Positions 53,001 to 56,354 of a DNA stretch of 64,000 bases are shown here, piece by piece (position 1 is the stretch's first letter; every line of letters begins with the position of its first letter). Below the pieces are notes generated by a model that was not told the origin of the DNA, ran no database searches, and saw only the letters and a list, made by a program, of their open reading frames with translations. The stretch covers positions 126,285,583 to 126,349,582 of the forward strand of contig NC_133390.1 of NCBI RefSeq assembly GCF_047511655.1, read 5' to 3'. This DNA comes from Castor canadensis (taxonomy: Eukaryota > Chordata > Mammalia > Rodentia > Castoridae). The position numbers and the translations under genes are program-made.

Positions 53001-54819
53001 TCTGGTTTCTCAGAGGAATGAGGCAGGAGAAACTGGTGAGTTACACAAATGCAGTCTAAACGCATTTACTCCTAAGACATTCATACTTAGTAGAGGTTTT
53101 TTTTTTGAAAAAGATCTGTTGAATTTGCTGTCTACCAGAGACCTCCAAAGCAGTAAGTTTTCTTTTGTCCTGCCATCCATCATTTCCCCAAAACAAACAA
53201 GTGTGCATAGATAAGTAAAAATTAGTCTGACTTTTGGGCATATGACATATAATCTAGTAGCCAGTAATATATATATTGAATTTGTTTTGCAAAGCTTTCT
53301 ATTCTGTTTTGTACTAGCACAATAGAGGAAAGCTTTTTATTTGTTTTCTCCCCACCCTGGTTTTGACTTTACGGGAGGAATGTATGTATATAGCAGCTAT
53401 TCTTGGAGTTCTCCTGCCTCAGCAAATTTGGTATAGCTGAAGGTCCTAGAAATTATATTAGTATAGGGCTGCAAAAAACACTTTCTGTAATGGTTCACTT
53501 GTTTCTGTAATGGTTCACTTCCCAGTTAGGGAAATCATCTTAAGGGCTCAGTTGCATAGCCCTGGAGTACACTGTAAGGCTGCATAGAAAAGGTTTCATT
53601 TTAGAAATGTATAGATAATGATAATAAAGAAACTAACTTCTTTACCTGGTTTGTGTTTTCAAAAATTGTGCCATACAGAGGTTTTGCCTTAGTAAGATAA
53701 ATTAATAATAAGATAACATGTAATATGATTAACAACTTAGCAGTAGCTATTTTTCATAGTATCAAAAAAGGATTACATTTGCCTTGTGTTCTTGTCCCTG
53801 TTGAAAAAATTGTAAGTTGTTTTGAGGTGAACATTGTGAATTGGAGGGGCATTGTTTTGTATGAGTTGTATTTAAGTGTAATTGAACTGAGCAGTCAAAT
53901 CTCTCAAGTTCCCAGCTTCTGTTAATCCAGCACTTTAATAGTACATTGAATTACTTTGAAAAATTAGTTGCTTTCTTCAAAATCTAGGGATGTGTGTCAC
54001 ATTGGTAGACATGTGCCTATGTGATTGACTCTGTAGGGTTCTAACTTAACATTTTTGCAATAATTTCTATCACCGTATTTGCAGCAATTGTTTCTTACAC
54101 TAGAAAACATCTGTTGGAATTATTTTAGTGGGATCCTGAATTAAGAAAAATGTTTTGTTTTTAAAAGATCTGTGCAACTCAAGAAATGTTATTTTGCTTT
54201 TCAACTTTAGGTGCTTAGTTTCTTTCCTTCCTGAAACAATATTAATGAATGTGTTAAGTGGCTTTGTCTTTCAGTTTTGTAGACACAGTCATCTTCATTT
54301 TACAGATAAGAAAAGCAGGGCTCTAAAAGCTACTAAGTAAGCTGACTTGTATTTCTCCACACAGTTAACTTCTTGGAGGCTAGACTAACAGTAGCATTAC
54401 TTAACCATTTTCTGATTCCCTAGTCTAGTGTTACCATGCCTGGATATTTGAGTAATTATTATCACTAGGCATTTATTATTACCACTAAACATTTAGTGGC
54501 ACCCTTCATGGTGAGGAATGCTGTGGTGGTACTCCCTCACGTTAATGCTAGGGTGGACCTAGAGCTATTAATTTCAGATTTCTCCAGGTAGTTTTATGAT
54601 AAGTATAACTAACTGTCATAGGGTCCAGTCACAGGAAGAGCTAAGACAGTCTTTATCCTAATATAGTAAACCATGGTTGTCTATTTTTCAGTTTCAAAGA
54701 AACCTGCACTAATACCATGTGTTCTCTTTTCTTTTTAGACCACCAAAAGGAAGCGTGGCTACATTAAAAATAAGCTAGTTTTTAAGAAAGGCAAGAAAAT
54801 ATCTAAGAAGACTGTTTAA
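2952..54819 (+). CDS. STT3B: STT3B, oligosaccharyltransferase catalytic subunit; exons 2-16, 5' partial
   Basis: Catalytic subunit of the OST-B oligosaccharyltransferase in the ER membrane. It moves the preassembled glycan from dolichyl diphosphate to Asn in N-X-S/T sequons, mainly post-translocationally and together with the MAGT1/TUSC3 oxidoreductases (family knowledge). Fifteen exons joined at GT-AG sites give 721 uninterrupted residues. In human STT3B numbering (from memory) these are 106-826: multispanning hydrophobic part to about 560, DNE (221-223), SVSE (402-405), Arg459, WWDYG (604-608), DK-type motif DxxKxxxMxxI in exon 13, and a luminal C-terminal domain ending in a Lys/Arg-rich tail. 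STT3A is excluded because it lacks this basic tail ([10 protein letters not shown]...SKKTV) and reads differently in the acidic SSDEDD loop. The first exon, with the initiator Met, signal-anchor region and first DxD motif, lies upstream. The span given includes introns; the coding parts are listed as separate exons. Confidence 0.98.
3061..4483 (+). other. STT3B intron 2
   Basis: 1.4 kb of AT-rich non-coding sequence with an oligo-A run near 3366. I recognise no clear transposon in it. Short open frames here lack any protein-like composition. Confidence 0.8.
4484..4771 (+). CDS. STT3B: STT3B exon 3
   Basis: 288 bp, phase 0 at both ends, 96 codons (human 142-237). It encodes several membrane segments (V-Y-P-G-L-M-I-T..., V-C-V-F-L-A-P-T..., [14 protein letters not shown]) and the second DxD-type motif D221-N-E223 in G-S-F-D-N-E-G, which binds the catalytic metal and the pyrophosphate of the lipid-linked glycan in this family. 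It ends in F-T-Y-Y-L-W. Acceptor ttcttcctag, donor gtatgt. Confidence 0.98.
5076..5160 (+). mobile_element. ID-like SINE unit
   Basis: 'gggccatggctcagtggtag' with 'gcctgcctagcaagtgcaaa' and 'gagttcaaacctcagtac', followed by an A/G-rich tail. The A-box and B-box-like blocks are those of a tRNA-derived SINE. Confidence 0.85.
5186..5310 (+). mobile_element. B1-like SINE
   Basis: 'tgggtgtggtagtgtgctcc', 'gggaggctgagacaggagga' and 'gagaccctgtctcaaaaa' are the 7SL-derived B1 blocks in order. Confidence 0.85.
5321..5366. repeat. (TG)n microsatellite
   Basis: About 22 uninterrupted TG units directly after the B1-like SINE tail. Confidence 0.97.
5896..5995 (+). mobile_element. ID-like SINE unit
   Basis: 'ggaggtatagttcaagtatg', 'cctcgtaagcatgaggcc', 'gagttcaaagaccagtacta', then an A-rich tail. 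Confidence 0.75.
6583..6905 (-). mobile_element. Composite 7SL/ID SINE, dimeric head
   Basis: Antisense: T-rich tail, 'ggtggtactaaggtttgaac', the ID unit, then two B1-like monomers ending in 'ggattacaggcatgagctac' and 'gtgcctgacc'. It lies next to an L1 3' end. Confidence 0.85.
7005..7175 (+). mobile_element. L1 3' UTR end
   Basis: 'gggaaggggagataagc', 'gaatttgataaaagtatatc', 'catgtatggaaatagcac' and an A-rich end match the 3' ends near 22.6 kb and 52.3 kb, so this is the same lineage-specific L1 family. Confidence 0.7.
7210..8810 (-). mobile_element. Old L1 (L1M-type), 3' UTR into ORF2, split by a SINE
   Basis: In reverse complement the L1M 3' UTR ('ttttagtatattcacaatgt', 'ctattctggacatttcat') is followed by ORF2 sequence ('ccattttgagttaatttta', 'tatggtgttagataagag', 'cataccacacagtttggtta'). 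The ORF2 part is interrupted at 8308-8613 by a SINE on the same strand. No open frame survives. Confidence 0.8.
8308..8613 (-). mobile_element. Composite 7SL/ID SINE inside L1
   Basis: Antisense ID unit ('ggcagtactggtgtttcaac', 'cttgttaggcagatgctcta') then two B1-like monomers, ending in 'accaataccaggct'. The L1 reading resumes right after it. Confidence 0.8.
9248..9585 (+). mobile_element. Composite 7SL/ID SINE, complete
   Basis: 'gccaggcatagtggcttatg', two B1-like monomers, 'agtaggggcatggctcaagt', 'gagttcaaacctccgtactg' and a tail of AAATAAATAAATAAAA. All parts are in order on one strand. Confidence 0.9.
9930..10055 (-). mobile_element. MIR-like SINE
   Basis: 'ggctagaaaactgagccc' and 'gatttcaatctgctgctttt' resemble the MIR core in reverse complement. 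Confidence 0.45.
10562..10640 (-). mobile_element. ID-like SINE unit inside L1
   Basis: 'ggcagtactggggattcaac', 'cttcatgctttttagccagg', 'accaattgagccacacac'. Confidence 0.8.
10838..11068 (-). mobile_element. Two B1-like monomers inside L1
   Basis: 'ttttgagatagggtcttagt', 'ggggattacaggcattgtac', then a second monomer ending in 'acatgtgccaccgtgcctga'. No ID part is visible. Confidence 0.75.
12103..12370 (-). mobile_element. Composite 7SL/ID SINE with intact target-site duplication
   Basis: The 17-bp sequence AAGCTACTGATTTTCTT stands on both sides, at 12103-12119 and 12354-12370. The SINE body (12120-12353) is antisense, with one B1-like monomer and one ID unit. The expected T-rich tail is replaced by a run of C. 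The perfect duplication inside an L1 marks a fairly recent insertion. Confidence 0.95.
12418..12560 (+). mobile_element. MIR-like SINE
   Basis: 'ggaaggagctctggtatttg', 'agaagacttgtgtttgaatt', then 'attttcctcctaagtaaata' follows the MIR order with strong divergence. Confidence 0.5.
12685..12719. repeat. Perfect inverted repeat, 12-bp stem, 11-nt loop
   Basis: AGAGATTATAAA at 12685-12696 faces its exact reverse complement at 12708-12719. Confidence 0.9.
12945..13060 (+). mobile_element. MIR SINE, 3' half
   Basis: 'gatttccagctctatcactc', 'ctgtgcctatttcatcagct' and 'gtaaaatagaagtaataata' are MIR blocks in sense order. Confidence 0.7.
13437..13595 (-). mobile_element. Composite SINE fragment inside L1
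   Basis: 'tggtggtactggtttgctct', 'cttcatgcttgctaggtgag', 'tttaccactggagctgtgtc', then part of a B1-like monomer. Confidence 0.8.
14615..14830. mobile_element. MER20 (hAT-Charlie nonautonomous element)
   Basis: 'acattttgggccaggtaatc', 'gtaggatgtttatagaagca', 'agacgccagtagcac' and 'agacattgccaaatgttccc' are the diagnostic MER20 blocks in order. L1 sequence continues on both sides, so the MER20 landed in an already present L1. MER20 copies have been described as regulatory elements in placental-mammal uterus; nothing here shows such a role. Confidence 0.8.
15058..15148 (-). mobile_element. ID-like SINE unit inside L1, with short target-site repeat
   Basis: A long T run, 'tcagtgctgggaattgaacc', 'ttgtgcatgctagccaagta', 'accactgagctacatcccta'. 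'actaattc' occurs immediately on both sides. Confidence 0.85.
15421..15520. mobile_element. hAT-type MER element fragment
   Basis: 'caatagcagaattgagtagt' and 'cagaaaaagattgctgaacc' resemble the widespread hAT element that ends in 'aaaagtttgccgacccctg'. The subfamily is not certain. Confidence 0.5.
16362..16455 (-). mobile_element. ID-like SINE unit
   Basis: 'tggtgttgctggtgattgaa', 'ttcatgcttgctgggcaagt', 'accattgagctacatcccca'. Confidence 0.85.
17128..17213 (-). mobile_element. ID-like SINE unit, diverged
   Basis: 'gcagtactggattctgcact', 'catttgctaggcagacacta', 'ccagttgagcca'. Confidence 0.65.
18518..18736 (+). mobile_element. Composite 7SL/ID SINE
   Basis: 'agctactcaggaggcagaga', 'gcaaatagttcacaagaccc', an internal A run, 'gtgcctgcctagcaagcatg' and a terminal run of 17 A. 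The 5' end is shortened. Confidence 0.9.
18930..19480 (+). mobile_element. L2 LINE 3' part
   Basis: 'agggattgcctctttgaaac', 'tttcatagaacttagttcat' and 'tagatagtgagccttttgtg' fit the L2 3' region in order, highly diverged. A C-rich run occurs near 19285. Confidence 0.5.
20321..20615 (+). mobile_element. Composite 7SL/ID SINE, dimeric head
   Basis: 'ggtatgatggctcgcaccta', a second monomer at 'aactgggtgtgaatgtgcac', then 'tatggctcaattgtagagca', 'gcctggcaagtgcaagatcc'. Confidence 0.85.
21022..21045. repeat. Pyrimidine-rich (CCTT)n-like tract
   Basis: 'cttcctccctcccttccttc' within a T-rich stretch. Confidence 0.7.
21220..21515 (-). mobile_element. Composite 7SL/ID SINE, dimeric head
   Basis: 'tgtgctgagggctggattca', 'aagtgctctaccacttgagc', then two B1-like monomers, the first ending in 'tactgccatgcccagc'. 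Confidence 0.8.
21990..22690 (+). mobile_element. L1 3' end split by a SINE
   Basis: 'cagatgagtggataaagaaa', 'aatggagtattcagccataa', 'ttttctcatatgcagaagc', then, after the SINE at 22310-22538, the 3' UTR: 'agtaatagagggggtgaata', 'caatgaaacccccacattg'. Confidence 0.8.
22310..22538 (+). mobile_element. Composite 7SL/ID SINE inside L1 3' UTR
   Basis: 'ccaggcactggtggctcatg', 'agttcatgagactcccatct', 'gttgtggctcaagtgggaga', with a C run before the short A tail. L1 3' UTR continues after it. Confidence 0.9.
23017..23082 (+). CDS. STT3B: STT3B exon 4
   Basis: 66 bp, phase 0 at both ends, 22 codons (human 238-259): [13 protein letters not shown] then C-C-C-L-S-Y-F-Y-M. It covers a cytosolic turn and the start of the next membrane helix. 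It is the second-shortest full coding exon and is isolated by 18.2 kb upstream. Acceptor ttgttttttag, donor gtaaga. Confidence 0.97.
23558..23782 (-). mobile_element. Composite 7SL/ID SINE
   Basis: 'gtgggactggggttggaacc', 'actctactgcttgagccaca', 'tctcagcctcccgagtagct', ending near 'gcaccagcaacc'. Confidence 0.9.
23957..24170 (+). mobile_element. Composite 7SL/ID SINE, internally shortened
   Basis: 'ggacgtggtggggcatgcct' runs quickly into 'gaggtaggaagattgctgtc', missing part of the B1 head. Then 'gcatggctcaagtgctagag' and 'cctgagtttaatcctcagct'. Confidence 0.8.
24712..24797 (-). mobile_element. ID-like SINE unit
   Basis: 'tgagggactggggtttgatc', 'acttgcaaagcagatgctct', 'tgcttgagccacacctccag'. 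Confidence 0.85.
24929..25027 (-). mobile_element. ID-like SINE unit with long T tail
   Basis: About twenty T, 'gatggtactagggtttgaac', 'ttgtgcttgctagttaggtg', 'accacttgagtcacacact'. The long pure tail suggests a young copy. Confidence 0.9.
25222..25256. repeat. Perfect inverted repeat, 15-bp stem, 5-nt loop
   Basis: TTATTGTTACTAAAT at 25222-25236 faces its exact reverse complement at 25242-25256, with loop GGTGT. Confidence 0.95.
25802..25901 (+). CDS. STT3B: STT3B exon 5
   Basis: 100 bp: 33 codons (human 260-292) plus the first base of Ala293. [19 protein letters not shown] is a membrane helix. The cytosolic loop [11 protein letters not shown] follows. Acceptor ttttttcatag, donor gtaggt. 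Confidence 0.98.
26500..26940 (+). mobile_element. Old L1 (L1M-type) 3' end
   Basis: 'gcaatgtccaaaataggcaa', 'agataagtggttgccacgta', 'gatgatggttgcacagcctt' and 'agaaggtgaattttataata' follow the L1M 3' UTR in sense order. Confidence 0.75.
27050..27210 (-). mobile_element. MIR SINE
   Basis: 'gttaggtactgttcttgtcc', 'tttttcagatgaggtaaaag', 'catgtaactagtgatagca' are MIR blocks in reverse complement. Confidence 0.75.
27380..27472 (-). mobile_element. ID-like SINE unit
   Basis: 'caatactgggtttcagtgca', 'ttgcttactaggctggcaca', 'accatttgagccatgaccca'. Confidence 0.8.
28545..28635 (+). mobile_element. B1-like SINE fragment
   Basis: 'gcctgtaatttcagcacttg', 'gaattcaaactcattctcag', 'aaaacctgtctcaaaac'. 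The 5' end is missing. Confidence 0.7.
28640..31360 (+). other. Repeat-poor intronic stretch
   Basis: 2.7 kb without any transposon I can recognise, unlike the rest of the introns. No splice-bounded coding segment with STT3B similarity lies here. Confidence 0.6.
31362..31806 (-). mobile_element. Composite 7SL/ID SINE with three head monomers
   Basis: 'tggtggtactggggtttgaa', the ID unit, then three successive B1-like monomers ending at 'acaccaccacacccaact', 'catgccactgtgcccagcta' and 'gccactggcgcctagca'. Confidence 0.85.
31848..31926 (-). mobile_element. ID-like SINE unit
   Basis: 'gcagtactagggttttgaac', 'tttgctaggcagatgctcta', 'cgcttgagatatgtcacc'. Confidence 0.85.
31932..32145 (-). mobile_element. 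Composite 7SL/ID SINE
   Basis: 'ggtggtactgggaattgaac', 'actcgagccacatccctaga', then a B1-like monomer with 'cctctgcctcctaagtagct'. Third of three SINEs set almost end to end. Confidence 0.85.
33040..33118 (-). mobile_element. ID-like SINE unit
   Basis: 'ctctggggattgaacccaag', 'cacatgctaagcaagcactg', 'ctacatccacagccct'. Confidence 0.8.
33425..33680 (+). mobile_element. Old L1 (L1M-type) 3' end
   Basis: 'gatttgtggttgccatggtc', 'tgaaaatgttttgggactag' and 'gatggttttgcaaccagtgt' parallel the copy at 26.7-26.9 kb. Confidence 0.7.
34550..35026 (-). mobile_element. Composite SINE with three head monomers and target-site duplication
   Basis: CCAGTCTTT stands at 34550-34558 and 35018-35026. Between lie a T run, a shortened ID unit ('ggcagtactggcatttggac', 'cacttgagccatgcctct') and three B1-like monomers. 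The first of these carries an extra duplicated-looking segment near 34710. Confidence 0.85.
35823..35921 (+). CDS. STT3B: STT3B exon 6
   Basis: 99 bp: two bases complete Ala293, 32 codons follow (human 294-325), then the first base of Gly326. [21 protein letters not shown] is a membrane helix with its luminal end, followed by [11 protein letters not shown]. Acceptor ttgtctttatag, donor gtaagg. Confidence 0.98.
35998..36022. repeat. (TTA)n microsatellite
   Basis: Short run of TTA/ATT units. Confidence 0.85.
36138..36302. mobile_element. Tc/mariner (Tigger-like) nonautonomous element, internally deleted
   Basis: Left end 'ggttgagtttccattatctg' and right end 'ttttcagattagggatgccc' are imperfect inverted copies. 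'cacttgggaccatcagtgtt' and 'caaagtactccaaaacc' are internal blocks of the short Tigger-type element. Subfamily not determined. Confidence 0.6.
36532..36743 (-). mobile_element. Composite 7SL/ID SINE
   Basis: 'ggtggtactagggtttgaac', 'tcttgagtagctgggattac' and 'atcagtgcctggct'. Confidence 0.9.
37740..37950 (+). mobile_element. Composite 7SL/ID SINE, complete
   Basis: 'ctgggcaccagtggctcaca', 'caaacagttttgtgagaccg', 'ggctggtggagtgtctcaag', 'gagttcaagccccagtacca', then an A-rich tail with AAAC and AAAT units. The ID part is the short variant that lacks the 'gcctgcctagcaag' block, a form I associate with beaver-like rodents. Confidence 0.9.
38286..38432 (+). CDS. STT3B: STT3B exon 7
   Basis: 147 bp: two bases complete Gly326, 48 codons follow (human 327-374), then the first base of Gly375. 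[10 protein letters not shown] leads into the loop [12 protein letters not shown]. The membrane helix [14 protein letters not shown] comes next. Acceptor ctttatttag, donor gtgagt. Confidence 0.98.
38433..39340 (+). other. STT3B intron 7
   Basis: 0.9 kb without any recognised repeat or RNA gene. Confidence 0.75.
39341..39389 (+). CDS. STT3B: STT3B exon 8
   Basis: 49 bp, the shortest exon: two bases complete Gly375, 15 codons follow (human 376-390, [15 protein letters not shown]), and two bases open Gly391. It is the start of the luminal loop that carries the SVSE motif. Acceptor gtccttccaag, donor gtaagt. Too short to be found as an open frame; the frame on both sides confirms it. Confidence 0.96.
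39390..40618 (+). other. STT3B intron 8
   Basis: 1.2 kb without an assignable repeat. A 10-bp direct repeat (TCTTATTAGG twice) sits near 40060-40078. Confidence 0.75.
40619..40773 (+). CDS. STT3B: STT3B exon 9, SVSE motif
   Basis: 155 bp: one base completes Gly391, 51 codons follow (human 392-442), then the first base of Val443. S-V-S-E at 402-405 is the eukaryotic form of the bacterial/archaeal TIXE motif; its Glu helps hold the metal and the acceptor Asn in the active site. H-Q-P-T-T-W follows, then a membrane helix ([15 protein letters not shown]). Acceptor tttaatatcag, donor gtaaga. Confidence 0.98.
41285..41607 (+). mobile_element. Composite 7SL/ID SINE, dimeric head
   Basis: 'gttgggcacagtgactcaca', a second monomer at 'cacatggtgatgcacaccta', 'gtggtagagcacctgcctaa', and an A-rich tail. 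Confidence 0.9.
41769..41792. repeat. Perfect inverted repeat, 9-bp stem, 6-nt loop
   Basis: GCACCATGG at 41769-41777 faces CCATGGTGC at 41784-41792. Confidence 0.9.
41820..42120 (+). mobile_element. Old L1 (L1M-type) 3' part
   Basis: 'agaatgcgcatagcaatttt', 'gataaataaattttctatgt', 'caatggaatacaacacagc' are diverged L1 ORF2 end/3' UTR blocks. Confidence 0.65.
42128..42236 (+). mobile_element. B1-like SINE
   Basis: 'gactgagacagaagggtcac', 'gagttccaggccagcttgta', 'gagaccctgtctcaaaat'. Confidence 0.85.
42851..43062 (+). CDS. STT3B: STT3B exon 10, Arg459 and acidic loop
   Basis: 212 bp: two bases complete Val443, then 70 codons (human 444-513). [19 protein letters not shown] contains Arg459, the conserved Arg that binds the lipid-linked donor's phosphate in this family. 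Next is [12 protein letters not shown] cytosolic, acidic, probably phosphorylated loop follows ([13 protein letters not shown]). Position 507 is Pro here. Acceptor ctgtctttgcag, donor gtgagg. Confidence 0.98.
43441..43520 (-). mobile_element. ID-like SINE unit, diverged
   Basis: 'gtggtgctggagatcggtcc', 'cataaatgctaggcaaaccc', 'agtgagccaga'. Confidence 0.7.
43980..44049. repeat. GGGGGT-rich tract leading into (TG)n
   Basis: Three G-rich units, then about 24 uninterrupted TG units from 44002. Confidence 0.95.
44590..44777 (+). CDS. STT3B: STT3B exon 11
   Basis: 188 bp: 62 codons (human 514-575) and two bases of Gly576. The charged end of the cytosolic loop ([13 protein letters not shown]) is followed by the last membrane helix, rich in Met/Leu ([10 protein letters not shown]), and the start of the luminal domain ([13 protein letters not shown]). 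Acceptor tgtatctttag, donor gtaaga. Confidence 0.98.
44885..44990 (-). mobile_element. ID-like SINE unit with (TTA)n next to its T tail
   Basis: (TTA)n and a T run precede 'gagtggtactggagatcaaa', 'cacatgctaggcaggcactc', 'atcactgagttatacc'. Confidence 0.85.
45136..45302. mobile_element. MER5A-like hAT element, cut by a SINE
   Basis: 'cagtatttctcaaagtatga', 'aacttattagaaatgctaat', 'agtagggcccagtaatctgg' and 'caggtgattctgatacagct' are in MER5A order. It stops where the SINE begins. Confidence 0.75.
45305..45392 (-). mobile_element. ID-like SINE unit
   Basis: 'ggggaattggggtttgaact', 'cttacaaagctggcactctg', 'tgcttgagccacacctccag'. Confidence 0.9.
45455..45565. mobile_element. Second MER5-type hAT fragment
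   Basis: 'agaactattgaatcagatct' and 'tttgataagcactagtctag' resemble the MER5 interior and end ('tttgagaagcactg'). Confidence 0.5.
45695..45866 (+). CDS. STT3B: STT3B exon 12, WWDYG motif and three sequons
   Basis: 172 bp: one base completes Gly576, then 57 codons (human 577-633). W-W-D-Y-G at 604-608 is the family signature that grips the +2 Ser/Thr of the acceptor sequon. Sequons N616-R-T, N623-N-T and N627-N-S follow. These are the self-glycosylated sites of STT3B; the N627 glycan site is strongly conserved in eukaryotic STT3. Acceptor gattcttttcag, donor gtaagg. Confidence 0.99.
45867..46617 (+). other. STT3B intron 12
   Basis: 0.75 kb AT-rich sequence with no recognised repeat or gene. 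Confidence 0.75.
46618..46791 (+). CDS. STT3B: STT3B exon 13, DK-type motif
   Basis: 174 bp, phase 0 at both ends, 58 codons (human 634-691). It carries sequon N641-E-T and the [11 protein letters not shown] helix. The latter fits the eukaryotic DK motif (DxxKxxxMxxI), whose Met and Ile line the pocket for the sequon's +2 residue. It ends in H-P-K-D-I-R. Acceptor ttattccgtag, donor gtaagg. Confidence 0.98.
47415..47570. mobile_element. L2-like fragment
   Basis: 'tgctttaagcactagatctt', 'gttctaggatctgggatgac', 'gtggtgaccaaggcagtact' resemble an L2-type block ('gttctaggtgctggggatac'). Diverged. Confidence 0.4.
47628..47661. repeat. Perfect inverted repeat, 13-bp stem, 8-nt loop
   Basis: CTATAGAGTTTGG at 47628-47640 faces its exact reverse complement at 47649-47661. 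Confidence 0.95.
47662..47990 (+). mobile_element. L2 LINE 3' part
   Basis: 'cttggaataccttcccttcc', 'ctccagaagccgtttttggt', 'agttgtgaactctaaggata' follow the L2 3' region in sense order. Confidence 0.65.
48030..48330 (+). mobile_element. Composite 7SL/ID SINE, dimeric head
   Basis: 'tgggtactatggctcatgcc', a second monomer near 48140, 'gataggtcaagtggtagtgt', 'tgcctagcaagtatgaggcc' and an A tail. Confidence 0.9.
48919..49032 (+). CDS. STT3B: STT3B exon 14
   Basis: 114 bp, phase 0 at both ends, 38 codons (human 692-729): [14 protein letters not shown], then [18 protein letters not shown]. It is part of the luminal domain packed against the WWDYG region. Gly at 693 and Gln at 698 differ from the human residues I remember (Ser, Pro). 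The acceptor is strong (ttctctctcatag). The donor CAG|gttggt is weak at intron positions +3 to +5. Confidence 0.97.
49033..51383 (+). other. STT3B intron 14, repeat-poor
   Basis: 2.35 kb in which I recognise no SINE, L1 or DNA transposon, although every other intron above 2 kb has several. No alternative exon with STT3B-like coding is evident. Confidence 0.65.
51384..51596 (+). CDS. STT3B: STT3B exon 15
   Basis: 213 bp, phase 0 at both ends, 71 codons (human 730-800): [27 protein letters not shown], then the STT3B-specific extension ([13 protein letters not shown]). Acceptor gttactcttgcag, donor AAG|gtgggt. Without splicing the frame continues only V-G-A-K before TGA at 51609-51611. Confidence 0.98.
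52068..52372 (+). mobile_element. L1 3' end
   Basis: 'ctctcatgtggaatctagac', 'gttgggggtttgaatatgat', 'agtaatagaggggattaatt', 'aatatatgctaataaaaat'. Two similar 3' UTR segments follow each other ('gatcaaagtac' occurs near 52191 and 52289), as in the 22.6 kb copy. Confidence 0.85.
52781..52822. repeat. Near-perfect inverted repeat, 19-bp stem, 4-nt loop
   Basis: The arm 52781-52799 pairs with 52804-52822 over 19 positions with a single G-U pair; the inner 14 bp (TACCAAATACATTG) are perfect. Loop TTCT. GGTATA of the right arm can also pair with TATACC at 52825-52830, giving a rival small hairpin. Confidence 0.95.
53481..53520. repeat. Tandem duplication of a 20-bp unit
   Basis: TTTCTGTAATGGTTCACTT occurs at 53482-53500 and again at 53502-53520, identical over 19 bases. 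Confidence 0.95.
54270..54350 (-). mobile_element. MIR-like fragment
   Basis: 'catcttcattttacagataa' followed by 'gctactaagtaagctgact' resembles the reverse complement of the MIR core. Confidence 0.5.
54739..54819 (+). CDS. STT3B: STT3B exon 16, coding part with stop
   Basis: 26 codons (human 801-826) and TAA at 54817-54819: [14 protein letters not shown], then a Lys-rich end S-K-K-T-V. This basic tail is a hallmark of STT3B against STT3A. Acceptor tctttttag. The exon continues as 3' UTR. Confidence 0.98.
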   Translation, partial: TTKRKRGYIKNKLVFKKGKKISKKTV

Positions 54820-54971
54820 ACACACTGTTCTGACTCCTGACTTGAAGCAGTGTCCTTGTGAGAACCGGTCTTTGCCTTTAGCTCACGTCATGTTTCACAG
54901 CAACTGAGGGTACAGAACCATCACTGGTCCAGGTTAATGTGCAAAATTTTCTGGCAATGCCTCATTTAAAA

Positions 54972-54977
54972 AATAAA
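54972..54977 (+). promoter_or_regulatory. Proximal polyadenylation signal AATAAA
   Basis: Lies 153 bases after the stop codon in an A-rich context, followed within 30 bases by T/G-rich sequence. Would give a short 3' UTR. Confidence 0.55.
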
Positions 54978-55256
54978 ATTGGCTTATTGAGAACAGCTGT
55001 TTCTATTTGTAATGTGAAGCAAGACAGAGCACTGCTGTAAATGTCTAGCAGCAGATTTTTTTATTGGTACATATAATCCTTCAAATCTGAGAATTTGGAT
55101 TAATTGCACCAAAGAACCCTCTAATTTGGTCACTGGCACATGGCATACTTGTTCAAATGTTTTTATTCTTTTTACAAGACCTGCATTTTATTTGAATTTC
55201 CCAAATAGCAATATGTAAAATACAAATGATAAAATGTGATGAGAGCTTCTTGAACC

Positions 55257-55262
55257 AATAAA
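55257..55262 (+). promoter_or_regulatory. Middle polyadenylation signal AATAAA
   Basis: In 'accaataaagtagtaaaggt'. The downstream region is less clearly GT-rich than at the other two. Confidence 0.4.
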
Positions 55263-56220
55263 GTAGTAAAGGTCTGAGAAAGAGGTATTAGAAAAGTTAT
55301 TATACTTCCTTGAACTATATTTATTTTCATGTTTCTCCAATGCAAAGAATGTTTCATCAAACGTATATCAGCTATTGCTTACTGTTGCTGTAAGCTTTTG
55401 TTTGAATAGTTAATTGACTCAAGTAGATTTTTACGTTGATACGTTATTACTGCTAGTAGCAGTTGTTTTCACCAGGTACTTACAGAACAGATTTCACACA
55501 TTATTCATTCAAGGGCTAAATTTATATCCTTTGGAAATCATGGCAACTGCACAGAACTGTGCTCACCAGGATGGGGTGTTTGGTATCTTAGTACTGAGGT
55601 TAGCACTATGTTTACATGCAAAGATTAAGGAAAAAACCCTTCAAAATGGATAGGTATCCAAAGTTCATTTTCTGTGACACTTCAAAATGACAAAGGATTT
55701 GTAAACTTTGCCTGCATTTTTCCCATTTTATAGGTTTCATCCATCAGTGATTTTTGTTCTCTGATCCATTTTAATACCTTAAACATTTGATGAAACACTC
55801 TAGTGCTATATGCATTTTCTTACTTTTATTAAAAATGTGACAATTGTCAAAATGCACTAAAATGTAAATGGAGATTGAACATGTTCATTTTCCAGCTTAT
55901 AGACAACTTTATACAGACTTGAAATTTTTCTCCAGTTGTTTATTAGTAAAAGTGAAAGAGAAAAGGGTTTTTCCTGCCATAGGATACAACTTTTTTTTAT
56001 ATATATATATAACAAGCATAACACACCACTGCTTTGGGTGGAAAAGTGCAGAATAGTATGTACCTTTTATGAAGAAAAAATGTAATTTACAATGTTCAGT
56101 GAGAATGTTACTGCTGATTTTCTTTTTCAAGGTGTAGAATATTCTTTGATTTATAGAATTCATTTTTGACCCAGATGATGGTTCTTTTACAGACCAATAC
56201 AATGGCTGAACATTTTCACA

Positions 56221-56226
56221 AATAAA
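56221..56226 (+). promoter_or_regulatory. Distal polyadenylation signal AATAAA
   Basis: In 'cacaaataaagtgtaac', followed by T/G-rich sequence ('tggatttctgataccttgtc'). Transposon-rich DNA starts about 100 bases later, so this is the most likely gene end. Confidence 0.7.
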
Positions 56227-56354
56227 GTGTAACTAAAATCTGGATTTCTGATACCTTGTCATTCGGGGGATTTTATTTTACTTTGTTGCTTTAGAATTCA
56301 ATGCAGAGAAGTTGTTGGCTGTAAGAGAAACTTAGTTCAAATTTTGTGGTAAGT

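Larger units (their letters stand above)
51597..54738 (+). other. STT3B intron 15
   Basis: Contains an AATAAA at 52032, an L1 3' end, a strong hairpin, a 20-bp tandem duplication and a possible MIR. 52380-52780 and 52840-53480 are otherwise unassigned. Confidence 0.8.
54820..56245 (+). other. STT3B: STT3B 3' UTR
   Basis: Runs from the stop to about 20 bases past the last AATAAA at 56221. Its length of about 1.4 kb fits what I remember for mammalian STT3B mRNA. It has no recognised transposon, holds a (TA)n run at 55999-56011 and a perfect palindrome TGACAATTGTCA at 55838-55849. The exact cleavage point is inferred. Confidence 0.75.
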
